The notes beneath the pieces are model-generated. The model ran no database searches and was not told where the DNA came from. It was given only the letters and a program-made list of their open reading frames with translations. Shown here one piece after another: positions 45,712 to 55,590 of a stretch of 64,000 nt of DNA; the first letter of the stretch is position 1, and every line of letters begins with the position of its first letter. This DNA comes from an uncultured Erythrobacter sp. Its GTDB lineage: Bacteria > Pseudomonadota > Alphaproteobacteria > Sphingomonadales > Sphingomonadaceae. Made by a program: the position numbers and the translations under genes. The DNA is taken from assembly GCA_947502305.1 (NCBI GenBank), contig CANMZA010000002.1:463041-527040 (forward strand). Reading direction: 5' to 3'.

Positions 45712-45765
45712 AGCACCATTGCAAAGCGCGATTGGCGGCGCAGCGCAACCGCTAATCCGCCGCTT

Positions 45766-46050
45766 TCAAATCCGGCCACTTAGGATCAGCCAAGCCGACG
45801 CCGCATTCAGCGCCGAATATCCGCCATAGATCCACACCAATCCCGGCCAGCCATTGGCCGCCAGCATCATCGCCGCCAGCAACACCAAAAATTCGGCCAC
45901 CAAAGTGAGCTTTCCGCCGAGCAGTTGTACGAAATCTGGCATTTGCTCGCTCAACTCTTTGGTCAGGGGGTGCCCGCTGTCCAAAACCGCGCTGTGAAGG
46001 GCAAAGTTACCGATTCCCAGCAGGAACATGGTGATGAGCGCGAAAATCAT
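45766..46050 (-). CDS. Hypothetical three-helix membrane protein
   Basis: 94 residues with hydrophobic segments at about 2-18, 48-65 and 68-88. The first loop holds HPLTKELSEQMPDF. Lies 54 nt upstream of the metallophosphoesterase and may share its transcript. No recognised family. Confidence 0.62.
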   Translation of the reverse strand: MIFALITMFLLGIGNFALHSAVLDSGHPLTKELSEQMPDFVQLLGGKLTLVAEFLVLLAAMMLAANGWPGLVWIYGGYSALNAASAWLILSGRI

Positions 46051-46290
46051 AATTCCCTTTATGGCCTATTCGCACGTCGGATCAAATGCGCCGCTCGTCG
46101 GCAAAAATCACGCGCCCGTCATTTCGCTGCCCGCCAATCGAGCCGAGCAACCGGGTTGGTCGAGGATCGTATGACCAGCGCTTAGACTTCCCCTATTTCA
46201 GAGTCACAGCAGGACGGTTGGTCCCCCATTTCGAAAGAATGTTCGGCCCCCCCGATCGAACGCCGCCGACCCGCTGATAGGAGAGAGAAT

Positions 46291-46599
46291 ATGAAAACCC
46301 TCGCATTGAGCGCCGCCGCTATCGGTCTTGCTTTCACCGCTGTCCCGGCGCTTGCCGGACCTGCCGAATTGCCAACCGAATCGGTCAGCACCGCTGGCCT
46401 CGACCTCACCACCGCCGAAGGGCAAAGGATGCTTGATGAACGCATCCTTCGTGCCGCACGCGAGGTCTGCAACGCCGACTATGTCCGCACCGGCACCCGC
46501 ATCCGCTCCACCGAAACACGCGAATGCATCGCCAAGGCCCGCGCAAGCGCGCAGCGCCAAATGGCAAATATCGCGGAAAACCAACGCCGCGGCGGCTAA
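46291..46599 (+). CDS. UrcA family exported protein
   Basis: 102 residues with signal peptide (MKTLALSAAAIGLAFTAVPALAG), then the UrcA pattern: VSTAGLDLTTAEGQRMLDERI, CNADY, and ECIAKARASAQ with a Cys pair. UrcA proteins are common in Sphingomonadales; their function is unknown. GGAGAG lies 6 nt before the ATG. Confidence 0.85.
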   Translation: MKTLALSAAAIGLAFTAVPALAGPAELPTESVSTAGLDLTTAEGQRMLDERILRAAREVCNADYVRTGTRIRSTETRECIAKARASAQRQMANIAENQRRGG

Positions 46600-46766
46600 T
46601 TCGCGCGCGAAAAAAAGAGAAACCTTTGCGTCTTTGGCCCGTTCCGGGATGCAGAACTGGCGGCTCGAACCCTTATCAGTCCCGGGGTTCGGGCCGCTGC
46701 ATTTATTCGCTCGGTGCTCGGGTTTGAACACCCGGCCTTAAACGCCCGGCTCTTACCGCCCAATTC

Positions 46767-47537
46767 TTATCGCCCGGCCATTGCTTTGACTTTGGACAGA
46801 TAGGTCCGGCCAATCCGCAAGGCATCGCCGTTCTGCAATTCGGCGGACCACACCCCAAGCCCATCGTGACGCAGCCCGCGAATATTATCGCGGCGCAAAA
46901 TGGTGGAACGGTGGATGCGGATGAATTGCTCAGGATCAAGCCGCGCCTCTAGCCCGGCGATCGTTTGCAGCAGCAAATAAGAGCGCGTATCCTCGCCCGG
47001 TTGCGTAGGGTCGCCCACATGCAAGCGCACATAATCACGCTCGGCATCGATTTGATGGACTTCGCTCACCGCAATCCGCAGCAATTCTGAACGATGCGGC
47101 ACCCACAATTCATCAAGCCATTTGCCCGGTTGCTCTTTGCGTTCACCCCGCCGCGAAGCCGCACGTTCAATGGCGCGCTCTAACCGGTCGGCTGAAACAG
47201 GCTTCAGCACATAATCAATCGCCTCAAGATCAAAGGCTTCGACGGCAAAATGGTCGTGAGCGGTGACGAAAATGACCGCTGGCGGTTCTTCTTCGCTTTC
47301 GGAGAATTTCCGCGCGACGCCCAAGCCGTCCAACTCCGGCATCGTCATATCGAGCAGGACCAGATCTGGTTGCAATTTTTCCGCCAATCTCAGCGCCGCA
47401 GCGCCATCGCTGGCGGTACCGACAACCCGAATGGCTGGCAATTCGGCGCAAATCACCTGAATACGCTCAACAGCCAAAGGTTCATCATCGACAATTAAGG
47501 TGCGGAGCGCTTGAATTTCTGGTTTTGTATCAGACAT
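46767..47537 (-). CDS. LytTR-family response regulator, second copy
   Basis: 256 residues: receiver domain with phospho-acceptor Asp63 in LLDMTMPELDG and LKPVSADR, then a LytTR domain (FIRIHRSTILRRDNIRGL). It follows its kinase by 22 nt on the same strand. Similar in architecture to the regulator at 7874, though only moderately alike in sequence. Confidence 0.92.
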   Translation of the reverse strand: MSDTKPEIQALRTLIVDDEPLAVERIQVICAELPAIRVVGTASDGAAALRLAEKLQPDLVLLDMTMPELDGLGVARKFSESEEEPPAVIFVTAHDHFAVEAFDLEAIDYVLKPVSADRLERAIERAASRRGERKEQPGKWLDELWVPHRSELLRIAVSEVHQIDAERDYVRLHVGDPTQPGEDTRSYLLLQTIAGLEARLDPEQFIRIHRSTILRRDNIRGLRHDGLGVWSAELQNGDALRIGRTYLSKVKAMAGR

Positions 47538-47559
47538 TTGCTGTCATCCACTCTTGCGA

Positions 47560-48807
47560 TCAGGGGTTAAGGGGGCGCGATAGGGGTATGCGCATTTCAG
47601 TTTTATATCCGCCGGGTATGGGCGTGGAAGTGAACGCCACATCCGATCCAAAACGAGCCTCGAGCCGGTCGCGAACATTGGCAAGGCCAATGCCAAATCC
47701 GTGCGGCGCACCCTCTGGCACACCCGGCCCATCATCGCTGACGCTGATGACAAGTCGATCAAATTCTTCGCGGGCACGAACAGTGATGGTCACGGGCCGC
47801 GCCACGGCTGAGACGGCGTATTTGACCGAATTTTCGACCAAGGGTTGCAAGATCATGCCCGGCACGCGGGCTTTCTCCAAATCATCCGGCAGATCAAAAT
47901 CACAACTCAACCGCTCTGGGAAACGCACCGCTTCGATGTCGAGATAGAGCTGCTGAAGGTCGAATTCATCCTTGAGGGTGACGTCGCTGGTCGGTTCATC
48001 GGCGAGGCTGTGCCGGTAAAAACGGCTGATCGTTTGGATCATCATTTCCGCCCGGTCCGCTTTTCCGGTCATCACCAGAGCGGAAAGCGAATTGAGCGTG
48101 TTGAACAGGAAATGCGGGTTAACTTGATACCGTAGTGACCTAAGCTCAGCCGCTTTGGCAGCAGAGCGGAATTGTTGTTCGCGGCGTTCTGCGGTGCGGG
48201 CCTGAACCCCGGCCAGCAGCGCAAAATAGGTGGAGGCCCAAGCGAGCAGCAAGAAATAGCGGCCCAGCGCGATTTCCAGCACCGTTTTCCACGTGTCCTC
48301 GCGCATCGCAGCGGGGGCCACGATCAGCGATTCGGACAAAACCCGCGTGTCAGAGCCATCAGGATTGGGCACTTTGACCGTGACCCCTGCTGGCAAATCG
48401 AACAGCACATTGCCATCGCTATCAAACCGGAAACCCTGCTCTTCGACGAACTTTTCTTCGAGCTCGGCCTGAATGTCCTGAAACGCGAAATGGTTGAATT
48501 GACCGATTGTTACCGCCACCGGGATCGCGAACAAAGTCGCCGCGCCGATCTTGATCCACAATGCCTGCCGGTCGACCAGCCGCAACAGCGCCCAGAGCAC
48601 AATTGTCATCCCAATCCCGGCCACGGTGACAATCGCGCGCCGGATCGCCATTTCGGTTTGCATGTCGAGATCGAGAATATAGCTGCGCGCCGTGATCAAC
48701 ACGAAATAGGTCGACCACAGCAGCACCATCGACAGCAGCACGGTGCGGAACGGCACACTAATTGGCGCTGCCTTTTCGGGCGCAGCATTGGTTTTGTTCA
48801 AATCCAT
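47560..48807 (-). CDS. LytS-type sensor histidine kinase, second copy
   Basis: 415 residues from ATG 48807. Membrane helices at the N-terminus, a periplasmic-looking loop of about 90 residues (EKFVEEQGFRFDSDGNVLF...), then YQVNPHFLFNTLNSLSAL with the phospho-acceptor His, and PLVENSVKYAV and GIGLANVRDRL of the ATPase. The large extracytoplasmic loop distinguishes it from the kinase at 6579. The longer frame to 48897 adds unlikely basic residues. Confidence 0.9.
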   Translation of the reverse strand: MDLNKTNAAPEKAAPISVPFRTVLLSMVLLWSTYFVLITARSYILDLDMQTEMAIRRAIVTVAGIGMTIVLWALLRLVDRQALWIKIGAATLFAIPVAVTIGQFNHFAFQDIQAELEEKFVEEQGFRFDSDGNVLFDLPAGVTVKVPNPDGSDTRVLSESLIVAPAAMREDTWKTVLEIALGRYFLLLAWASTYFALLAGVQARTAERREQQFRSAAKAAELRSLRYQVNPHFLFNTLNSLSALVMTGKADRAEMMIQTISRFYRHSLADEPTSDVTLKDEFDLQQLYLDIEAVRFPERLSCDFDLPDDLEKARVPGMILQPLVENSVKYAVSAVARPVTITVRAREEFDRLVISVSDDGPGVPEGAPHGFGIGLANVRDRLEARFGSDVAFTSTPIPGGYKTEMRIPLSRPLNP

Positions 48808-48885
48808 AATCACTGGCCGAGATAGCGCCTCATCCGGCAAAGCGCCAACCGGTCGTCGGGTCAGATGATCGTTTGGTCGAAAGGT

Positions 48886-48914
48886 AGCGCGCCGCATAAG
48901 CGGCGCGGCGCGCT
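48886..48914 (-). terminator. GC-rich hairpin downstream of fumC
   Basis: AGCGCGCCGC pairs with GCGGCGCGCT with a small internal loop, about 35-60 nt beyond the fumC stop on the minus strand. The following ACCTTTCG is a weak T stretch, so termination may be Rho-assisted. Confidence 0.4.
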
Positions 48915-48948
48915 CTATCTCGCCTTATGCCGTCCGTATTTCCCTGAC

Positions 48949-50418
48949 TTAAGCTCGCGGTTTGATCATATCCGCTGGCACAACCCACTGCGCAAATTGC
49001 TCTTCGGTCAGCAAGTCCAGCTCTAGCGCCGCTTCCTTCAGTGTTGTGCCATCGGCATGGGCTTTCTTCGCAATCTTGGCCGCATTGTCATAGCCAATAT
49101 GCGGGTTAAGCGCCGTGACCAGCATCAGGCTTTCATTCATCAGCTGATCAATCCGCGCCGTGTTCGCCTCAATCCCAACCACACAATTATCGGTGAAGCT
49201 GCGTGAGGCGTCGCTAAGCAGGCGAATCGATTGTAGTACGGCGTTGATCATCACCGGCTTGAAGACGTTAAGCTCCAAATGCCCATGCGACCCGGCCACG
49301 CTGACAGTGGTGTTGTTGCCCATCACCTGCGCGCAAACCATGGTCAGCGCCTCGCACTGCGTTGGGTTCACTTTGCCCGGCATAATCGAAGAACCCGGCT
49401 CATTTGCAGGCAGAGCAATCTCTCCCAGACCAGAACGCGGTCCAGAACCCAGCAAGCGAATATCATTGGCGATCTTCATCGAGGACACCGCGACCGAATT
49501 GAGCGCACCTGACAACTCAACCAAAGCATCATGCGCCGCCAATGCTTCAAATTTATTGGGCGCGGTGACAAAATCATGCCCTGTAATCGCGGCAACATGG
49601 GCTGCGAATTTCTCCGCAAAACCAGCCTTGGAATTGATCCCGGTGCCGACAGCCGTGCCGCCTTGCGCCAATTCAAGCACACGCGGCAGAGCATTTTCGA
49701 GGCGCGCAATGCCGTATTCAATTTGCTTGGCATAGCCGGAAAATTCCTGACCCAAGGTCAGCGGCGTCGCGTCTTGCAAATGGGTGCGGCCAATCTTGAC
49801 GATCCCGGCATAGGCCTGCGCCTTGTCATTCAGCGCGCCGTGCAAATGCGTCAGCGCCGGGATCAATTGCTCAATTGTCTCACTGGCGGCGGCGATATGC
49901 ATCGCGGTGGGGAATGTGTCGTTTGAACTTTGCCCCATATTGCAATGATCATTGGGGTGAACGGGCTCTTTGCCGCCATGCTGGCCGGTCAAAATTTGAT
50001 TGGCACGGCTGGCGATGACTTCATTGGCGTTCATGTTGGACTGAGTGCCCGACCCAGTCTGCCACACGCTAAGCGGGAATTGATCCGCCAGCGTGCCATC
50101 AACGACTTCGGCAGCGGCAGCGACGATTGCGTCACCGATCTTAGCCTCCATCACGCCCAATTCCATATTCGCCTTGGCGCTGGATTGTTTTTGAATGCCA
50201 AGTGCCTTTACCAAAGGCGCGGGCATGGTTTCAGTGCCAATGTCAAAATTGGCGAGGCTGCGCTGGCTTTGCGCGCCCCAATGCGCGTCAGCAGGCACCG
50301 CAACATCGCCCAGCGAGTCGCTTTCGATCCGTACTTTGCCGGTCGCGCCGAAGATTTCGCCGTCATTGTGAACGGTCTGATTTTGAGCGGTTTGACCGCC
50401 CTCGCTAATGTCACTCAT
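48949..50418 (-). CDS. fumC: Fumarate hydratase, class II
   Basis: 489 residues with the class II signature [14 protein letters not shown], plus [13 protein letters not shown] and [14 protein letters not shown]. It hydrates fumarate to malate in the citric acid cycle and needs no Fe-S cluster. It carries about 25 extra N-terminal residues compared with typical 463-residue FumC; GGAGAGC lies 5 nt before the start, which supports ATG 50418. Confidence 0.96.
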   Translation of the reverse strand: MSDISEGGQTAQNQTVHNDGEIFGATGKVRIESDSLGDVAVPADAHWGAQSQRSLANFDIGTETMPAPLVKALGIQKQSSAKANMELGVMEAKIGDAIVAAAAEVVDGTLADQFPLSVWQTGSGTQSNMNANEVIASRANQILTGQHGGKEPVHPNDHCNMGQSSNDTFPTAMHIAAASETIEQLIPALTHLHGALNDKAQAYAGIVKIGRTHLQDATPLTLGQEFSGYAKQIEYGIARLENALPRVLELAQGGTAVGTGINSKAGFAEKFAAHVAAITGHDFVTAPNKFEALAAHDALVELSGALNSVAVSSMKIANDIRLLGSGPRSGLGEIALPANEPGSSIMPGKVNPTQCEALTMVCAQVMGNNTTVSVAGSHGHLELNVFKPVMINAVLQSIRLLSDASRSFTDNCVVGIEANTARIDQLMNESLMLVTALNPHIGYDNAAKIAKKAHADGTTLKEAALELDLLTEEQFAQWVVPADMIKPRA

Positions 50419-50574
50419 CGAAGCTCTCCTGGTATCGGTCGAAACCGGGTCCCGGTCCCCCCTGCCGATGCATATGCCCCCTCTTATGACGCAGGGCAGT
50501 GACAGGTCAAAGGGAAGCTGGCCATTTTGGACACCAAATCCCTTGGAACTGGAAGCAGCGATGGCTAGGAAGGG

Positions 50575-50602
50575 TTGACGAACTGTATTGCAGCACTAAT
50601 AC
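50575..50602 (+). promoter_or_regulatory. Candidate promoter of the PCMT-like/tolC operon
   Basis: TTGACG, 16 bases, TAATAC. The -10 overlaps an inverted repeat (50582-50605), and GGAG 5 nt before the start at 50621 completes a short leader. Confidence 0.5.
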
Positions 50603-50605
50603 AGT
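50582..50605. promoter_or_regulatory. Perfect inverted repeat, candidate TetR-type operator
   Basis: ACTGTATT and AATACAGT are perfect inverted arms separated by 8 bases. The repeat covers the spacer and -10 of the promoter for the tolC operon, the usual placement of a repressor site. A TetR-family repressor would fit the length, but no such gene is in the window. Confidence 0.6.
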
Positions 50606-50620
50606 CTCTACGGAGCAAGC

Positions 50621-51223
50621 ATGAGCAACACCACAATCACGCGTGACACACATATTGCACGCAAAGCCATGATCGACAGCCAATTGCGCACCAGCGGTGT
50701 GAACGAAGAATTCGTCCTCGCGCGGATGATGGCCGTCCTTCGCGAAGATTTCTTGCCGCAAGACAAGGCCGGCCTTGCCTATATCGACCGGTCTGTCGCG
50801 CTGGGTGATGACGCGCATTTGGCGTCCCCGCTATTTTACGGAAAATTGCTGCTTGAGGCCGCGCCAACGCCGACGGACCGCGTGTTAGTGGTAGAGGGCG
50901 GCACGGGCTATCTCACCGAATTGTTGCGGCCAATCGTGGCAGAAGTAACATCTGTATCCGCTGCCGACGCTGCGGCGGGCACGCTTCCTGATGGTGAGTT
51001 CTCGCTCATCTTGGTGGATGGTGCGATTGAACAATTGCCGGACCCAATCGCTCAGCGATTGGCGGATGATGGCCGCATCGTTTCGGGCCTGCTGCTGCGC
51101 AAAGTGACGCGGCTGGCATCGGGCCGAAAAATTCTTGGCAAGGTCACGCTTCAACCGGTCGAAGACATTGGCATTCCGGTGCTTCACACTTTCAATATCC
51201 CGCAAGGATGGGTTTTTTCATGA
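50621..51223 (+). CDS. Protein-L-isoaspartate methyltransferase-like protein, degenerate
   Basis: 200 residues. The N-terminus (ARKAMIDSQLRTSGVNEEFV) and the AdoMet-like segment VLVVEGGTGYLTELL resemble PCMT, but the usual catalytic region (S/T-I-S-A/Q-P-H) is replaced by LGDDAHLASPLFYG, and motif I lacks the classical G-x-G-x-G spacing. It may bind AdoMet poorly or not at all. It overlaps tolC by 4 nt, and the pair is probably co-regulated. Confidence 0.78.
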   Translation: MSNTTITRDTHIARKAMIDSQLRTSGVNEEFVLARMMAVLREDFLPQDKAGLAYIDRSVALGDDAHLASPLFYGKLLLEAAPTPTDRVLVVEGGTGYLTELLRPIVAEVTSVSAADAAAGTLPDGEFSLILVDGAIEQLPDPIAQRLADDGRIVSGLLLRKVTRLASGRKILGKVTLQPVEDIGIPVLHTFNIPQGWVFS

Positions 51224-52698
51224 AACAACGCGCCCGTTTCTTGAGCGCTGCAAAAGCGGCCTCTTGTTTAGGGGCAATGGCGCTGGCCATGTGTGGCGGC
51301 GCGGCGCAGGCGGAAACGCTGCGCGATGCGTTGGTGGCGGTGTACAACACCAATCCCACCATAGAAGGGGCGCGGGCAACGCAGCGGGCAACCGATGAAG
51401 ATGTGCCGATCCAGCGGGCCGCTGGTCTGCCCAGCCTGAACGCAACGGCGACGCATATCGAATTTGTTCGGCAATCCGCCAACTCCTTCACCGCGCCCGC
51501 CCGCAATTTGGGCGTCAACGCGCAATTGCAGGTGCCGATCTATTCCGGCGGCGCGGTTCGCAATGGGATCAACGCCGCGCAGGAACGCGTTTCGGCGGGC
51601 CAAGCGGATTTGCGCGGCACCGAAAGTTCAATTTTCAGCCAAACCGTCGCCGCGTATATGGATGTGCTGCGCACAGAGGCTTTGGCGGAATTGTCCGTCA
51701 ATCAGGTCGAAGTGCTGCGTGTGACGTTCGAATCGACGAGTGATCGTTTTGAGATTGGCGATCTGACGCGCACCGATGTGGCGCAGGCGCAATCGCGGCT
51801 GGCCGTGGCGGAGGGTGATCTGCGCACCGCCTATGCCAATATGATCAATGCTCAGCAGACCTATATCCAATTGGTCGGCCGCGCCCCGATGGATCTGGAG
51901 GCACCGCCGCCGCTGCCGGGATTGCCAGAAACCGTCGGCATGGCAGTGGTTACTGCACTGGATAACAACCCCGATTTGATCGCGGCCAAAGAACGGGCAG
52001 AAGCCGCCGGATATGACACAGAAGTCGCCGGATCGGGCCGCCTTCCGACAATCGGATTGTTCGCCAATTACGATTACAGCAATTTCTTCGGCACGCTGGG
52101 CGGGCCGATTTCGTCCGACTTTGCTCAGCGCGAGGCGACCGCCAATGCCGGCGTTCGTATCACCATCCCGATTTTCCAAGGCGGCCGCCCTGCGGCGCAG
52201 CAACGCCAAGCGAGCGCACGCGAAACCGCAGCGCTAGAGCAGGTGATCTTGCAAGAGCGCAGCGTGATTGCGCAGACCCGGTCCGCTTATTCAAGCTGGC
52301 AGGCATCAAATGCCGTTATCGAAAGCTCGCAAACGGCGGTTGAGGCCGCTGAACTTAGCCTTGAAGGGGTGCGCGCGGAAAATTCGATCGGAAATCGCAC
52401 AATTATCGACGTGCTCAATGCAGAGCAGGAATTGCTCTCCGCGCGCGCCCAATTGGTGACTGCGCGCCGGAATGCCTATGTCGCAGGTTTCACCCTCTTG
52501 GCCGCGATGGGCAAGGCGGAGGCGCGCGACCTCAATCTGGACACTGGCGGTCCGCTTTATGACCCGCAAGTCAATGCCGACCGGGTCGGCGGACGCTTTT
52601 GGGATTGGGACCGCGATCCCAAACCTACACCAAATTCGACCAGAACAATTGACATTGATACTTCGCAAAACTTGATTGGTCCCGTAATGGAGCCATAG
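51220..52698 (+). CDS. TolC family outer-membrane efflux channel
   Basis: 492 residues with signal peptide ending GGAAQA and the two-repeat TolC pattern (VYNTNPTIEGARATQRATDED..., SAYSSWQASNAVIESSQ..., IDVLNAEQELLSARAQLV). It forms the outer-membrane duct for type I secretion and RND efflux. No periplasmic adaptor or pump is adjacent, so its partners lie elsewhere. ATG 51220 shares ATGA with the preceding stop; an ATG at 51208 is the alternative. Confidence 0.93.
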   Translation: MKQRARFLSAAKAASCLGAMALAMCGGAAQAETLRDALVAVYNTNPTIEGARATQRATDEDVPIQRAAGLPSLNATATHIEFVRQSANSFTAPARNLGVNAQLQVPIYSGGAVRNGINAAQERVSAGQADLRGTESSIFSQTVAAYMDVLRTEALAELSVNQVEVLRVTFESTSDRFEIGDLTRTDVAQAQSRLAVAEGDLRTAYANMINAQQTYIQLVGRAPMDLEAPPPLPGLPETVGMAVVTALDNNPDLIAAKERAEAAGYDTEVAGSGRLPTIGLFANYDYSNFFGTLGGPISSDFAQREATANAGVRITIPIFQGGRPAAQQRQASARETAALEQVILQERSVIAQTRSAYSSWQASNAVIESSQTAVEAAELSLEGVRAENSIGNRTIIDVLNAEQELLSARAQLVTARRNAYVAGFTLLAAMGKAEARDLNLDTGGPLYDPQVNADRVGGRFWDWDRDPKPTPNSTRTIDIDTSQNLIGPVMEP

Positions 52699-52702
52699 GA
52701 CG

Positions 52703-52748
52703 CGCGTTAACCATATGATTCGGCAAACAACCGAATACGGCTAACGCG
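52703..52748. other. Nested inverted repeats before the PopZ-like gene
   Basis: Outer arms CGCGTTA / TAACGCG enclose inner arms ATTCGG / CCGAAT. The left part contains TTAACCAT (52707-52714), a CtrA half-site in other alphaproteobacteria, and a GANTC site (52717). It lies between the tolC stop and the PopZ-like start. Confidence 0.4.
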
Positions 52749-52785
52749 GCTTATGGGTCCTGAAGAGAATGAATGGGGCAAAGAG

Positions 52786-53304
52786 ATGGCGAATAACAGC
52801 GAAGCATCGGTCGAAGAGATCCTTGAATCGATCAAAAAAGTGATCGCCCGCGATAGCCGCGATTCCGCCCTTGATGCCCGCAAGCGCAAAGTGGATGCCG
52901 CAGAGAAAGCGGACCGCAAGCCCGCTACGCAGCCTGAAGCTTTGCAAAGCCGCAATGATGCCGACGAAGTGCTCGATCTGGCTGAAATGGAGCTTTCCGA
53001 AGCGGTTGAATTGAATGAAACCGAATTGAGCGAGGCGGAATTGAGCGCAATTGACGACGCCGAAGCCTCTTTGATCACAGATGACGTGCGCGGCGCAATG
53101 CAAGACAATCTTGCGGCGCTGGCCATGCTCGCTGAGCCGGGTGCCAAACCGCAAATCGTGCGTTCGGGCGAAACATCGCTTGAGGGGATGACCCGCGAAT
53201 TGCTGCGCCCGATGCTGGCAGAATGGCTCGATAAGAACCTGCCCAGCATGGTGGAAACGATGGTTCAGGCGGAAATCGCCCGCATCGCAGGTAAGCGCAA
53301 ATAA
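52786..53304 (+). CDS. DUF2497 (PopZ-like) protein
   Basis: 172 residues from ATG 52786, which begins the conserved N-terminal SVEEILESIKKVIARD. A long acidic middle is followed by the conserved C-terminal oligomerisation region ELLRPMLAEWLDKNLPSMVE. This matches the PopZ/DUF2497 plan: partner-binding helix, acidic spacer, assembly domain. PopZ in Caulobacter gathers ParB and cell-cycle proteins at the pole. This protein is about as long as Caulobacter PopZ (177 residues). Confidence 0.87.
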   Translation: MANNSEASVEEILESIKKVIARDSRDSALDARKRKVDAAEKADRKPATQPEALQSRNDADEVLDLAEMELSEAVELNETELSEAELSAIDDAEASLITDDVRGAMQDNLAALAMLAEPGAKPQIVRSGETSLEGMTRELLRPMLAEWLDKNLPSMVETMVQAEIARIAGKRK

Positions 53305-53391
53305 CCTCAACACCGCGCAATGCTGAGTTCCTGACAGTTTTTGGCCGGTTTCTCTGGAAACCGCGCGGTTGAGCCGTTACGATCTTGGCTC

Positions 53392-55590
53392 ATGGGATTG
53401 AACATACTTAAGAGCGCCGCAATCGCCGCGACTTCGCTGCTCGTTTCGGCTCCTTTGGCGGCCGATGGCCACACCGAAACACCGCAAGGCACTTCCGAAG
53501 ATCGGACCATTCCCGGTGTAACCAAAACGCCGATGACCGCGCGTGATTTGGTCACGATGCCGCGCCTTGGCGGGCCGACGGTGACGCCGTTTGGGCGCTA
53601 TGCCGTCTATTCCGTGACCAACACCGATCCCGAAGGTCTCACGCGCTCCCCAACACATTACCTCCTCGATCTGGCTGTGCCGGGCGCGCAGCCTGTTGAA
53701 TTTGATCTTGGCATTGATGCTTATGCTCTTGCCTTTGGTCCGGACAATTTTCTGTATTTCATCAGTTACGAACACACAGACGCCCGCACCAGCGAAGACG
53801 AAGAAGAACGTGCGCGTGTCTGGCGCGCGGCGCTGGAAGGGGATGGCAATGTAACTGGCCCAATGTTGGTTGCCGATGTGCCCGGAACCGATATTGCCGG
53901 ATTCAGCATCGCGCCCAGCGGTGATAAAATCGCGCTGTGGTCGGCCATTTCGCGCGATTGTGAGAGTTTTTCATGCCCGCGCGGCGAAAATGGCACCGGC
54001 ACGGGCCGTCTTTATGAAGGGGATGCCGGGTTTTATCGCCATTGGGACCAATGGATCACCCCAGGCGAGTTTAACCGGGTGTTTGTCTTCGGTCTCACAG
54101 ATGGGGCAATCACGGGTGATGGCGTCGCGCTTGATGGCGGCAATTCTGACGGGGCAATCACGGCGAATACGCCGACAATGCCTTTCGGCGGGGGCGAGGA
54201 TATTGCGTGGGCTCCGGATGGATCGGGCGTCTATTTCACCGCCCGCGTGACTGGTGCGGCTGAACCAAGCTCGACCGATCTCGACATTTATTGGTCTGAT
54301 CTATCTGGCGCCGCGCCGATAGAATTGACGGCCGCCAATGCCGCGCATGATTCCGGCCCCGCCCCATCGCCCGACGGCGAGACATTGGCCTATCTTGCGA
54401 TGGCGCGTCCCGGTTACGAATCTGACCGATTGGTCGTGCATCTGCGCGATCTGGAGACCGGCGAAACCCGCGCGCTGACGCAGGACACCGATCTTTCGTT
54501 TGGCGGGCTCAGCTGGAGCGCGGATGGCAGCCATCTGCTCGCAACCGCCGCCGATGTTCTCGATACCCCAGCTTTTCGCATTGATCCGGCATCGGGCGAG
54601 GTTACAAAACTTGATCTGATCGCTGGCAACGAAGCGCATATTGGCAATCTCACCGCTTTGACTGGCGGACGGCTGCTTTTCACCCGCGATTCGATTGGCT
54701 CACCGGCTGAACTGTATCTTTCAGCCAGCGGCAATCGCGCCCGCCCGCTCACCGATATCGTCACCAGCCATATGGGCGAAATGGCAACCACCATGACGCG
54801 CCGTTTCAGCTTTTCCGGGGCAGAGGGTGACACGGTGTGGGGGCAGATCACCCGGCTAGAAGGGCAAGAAGGCCCGATCCCAGCCATCCTTTACATCCAC
54901 GGCGGACCTCAGGGCAGTTTTCGCGATGGTTGGTCGTCGCGTTGGAACCCGCGCGTTTTGGCCAGCCAAGGTTATGCGGTGATCTCCGTCGATTTCCACG
55001 GAAGCGCGGGATACGGCCAAGAATTCATGGATTCGATCAACCGCGATTGGGGCGGCAAACCGCTGGAGGACTTACAAAAAGGCCTCGCTGCCGCGCTTGA
55101 ACTCGACAGCCAGATCGACGGATCGCGCACCTGTGCAATGGGCGCGAGTTACGGCGGATATATGGTCAATTGGATCGCAGGACAGTGGTCCGATCGGTTC
55201 GACTGCCTGATCCAGCATGACGGCCTGTTCGACATGCGTAGCTTTTATTATTCAACCGAAGAATTGTGGTTCCCCAAATGGGATTTCGGCGGTTCTTATG
55301 AAGAGCAGCGGGAGACATACGAACGCTGGAACCCGGTCAACCATGTCGACCAATGGCAAACACCCATGTTGGTGATCACCGGCGAACAAGACTTCCGCGT
55401 CCCTTACACACAAGGGCTGCAAAGCTTCACCGCTTTGCAAGAACGGGGCATTCCTTCCCAATTGCTGGTCTTCCCGGATGAAAATCACTGGGTGTTGGGC
55501 GCCGAAAATTCGGTACAATGGCATGACACAGTGTTTGCTTGGCTAGACCGCTGGCTGAATGACGCAAAGCAGGCTGAACCGGCGGAATGA
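53392..55590 (+). CDS. Exported S9 family peptidase
   Basis: 732 residues with a signal peptide ([20 protein letters not shown]), an N-terminal beta-propeller with many [15 protein letters not shown] blades, and a C-terminal alpha/beta hydrolase with [11 protein letters not shown] (Ser586), the Asp in [10 protein letters not shown] and the His in DENHWV. This is the prolyl oligopeptidase or dipeptidyl aminopeptidase plan. ATG 53392 starts the signal peptide. ATGA overlap with the next gene. Confidence 0.9.
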   Translation: MGLNILKSAAIAATSLLVSAPLAADGHTETPQGTSEDRTIPGVTKTPMTARDLVTMPRLGGPTVTPFGRYAVYSVTNTDPEGLTRSPTHYLLDLAVPGAQPVEFDLGIDAYALAFGPDNFLYFISYEHTDARTSEDEEERARVWRAALEGDGNVTGPMLVADVPGTDIAGFSIAPSGDKIALWSAISRDCESFSCPRGENGTGTGRLYEGDAGFYRHWDQWITPGEFNRVFVFGLTDGAITGDGVALDGGNSDGAITANTPTMPFGGGEDIAWAPDGSGVYFTARVTGAAEPSSTDLDIYWSDLSGAAPIELTAANAAHDSGPAPSPDGETLAYLAMARPGYESDRLVVHLRDLETGETRALTQDTDLSFGGLSWSADGSHLLATAADVLDTPAFRIDPASGEVTKLDLIAGNEAHIGNLTALTGGRLLFTRDSIGSPAELYLSASGNRARPLTDIVTSHMGEMATTMTRRFSFSGAEGDTVWGQITRLEGQEGPIPAILYIHGGPQGSFRDGWSSRWNPRVLASQGYAVISVDFHGSAGYGQEFMDSINRDWGGKPLEDLQKGLAAALELDSQIDGSRTCAMGASYGGYMVNWIAGQWSDRFDCLIQHDGLFDMRSFYYSTEELWFPKWDFGGSYEEQRETYERWNPVNHVDQWQTPMLVITGEQDFRVPYTQGLQSFTALQERGIPSQLLVFPDENHWVLGAENSVQWHDTVFAWLDRWLNDAKQAEPAE

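Noticed and set aside
46640..46760. Repeated TTCGGG/CGCCCGGC strings that looked tRNA-like or like a small RNA
   Set aside because: No cloverleaf or terminator forms; the strings are short and irregular between UrcA and the LytTR gene.
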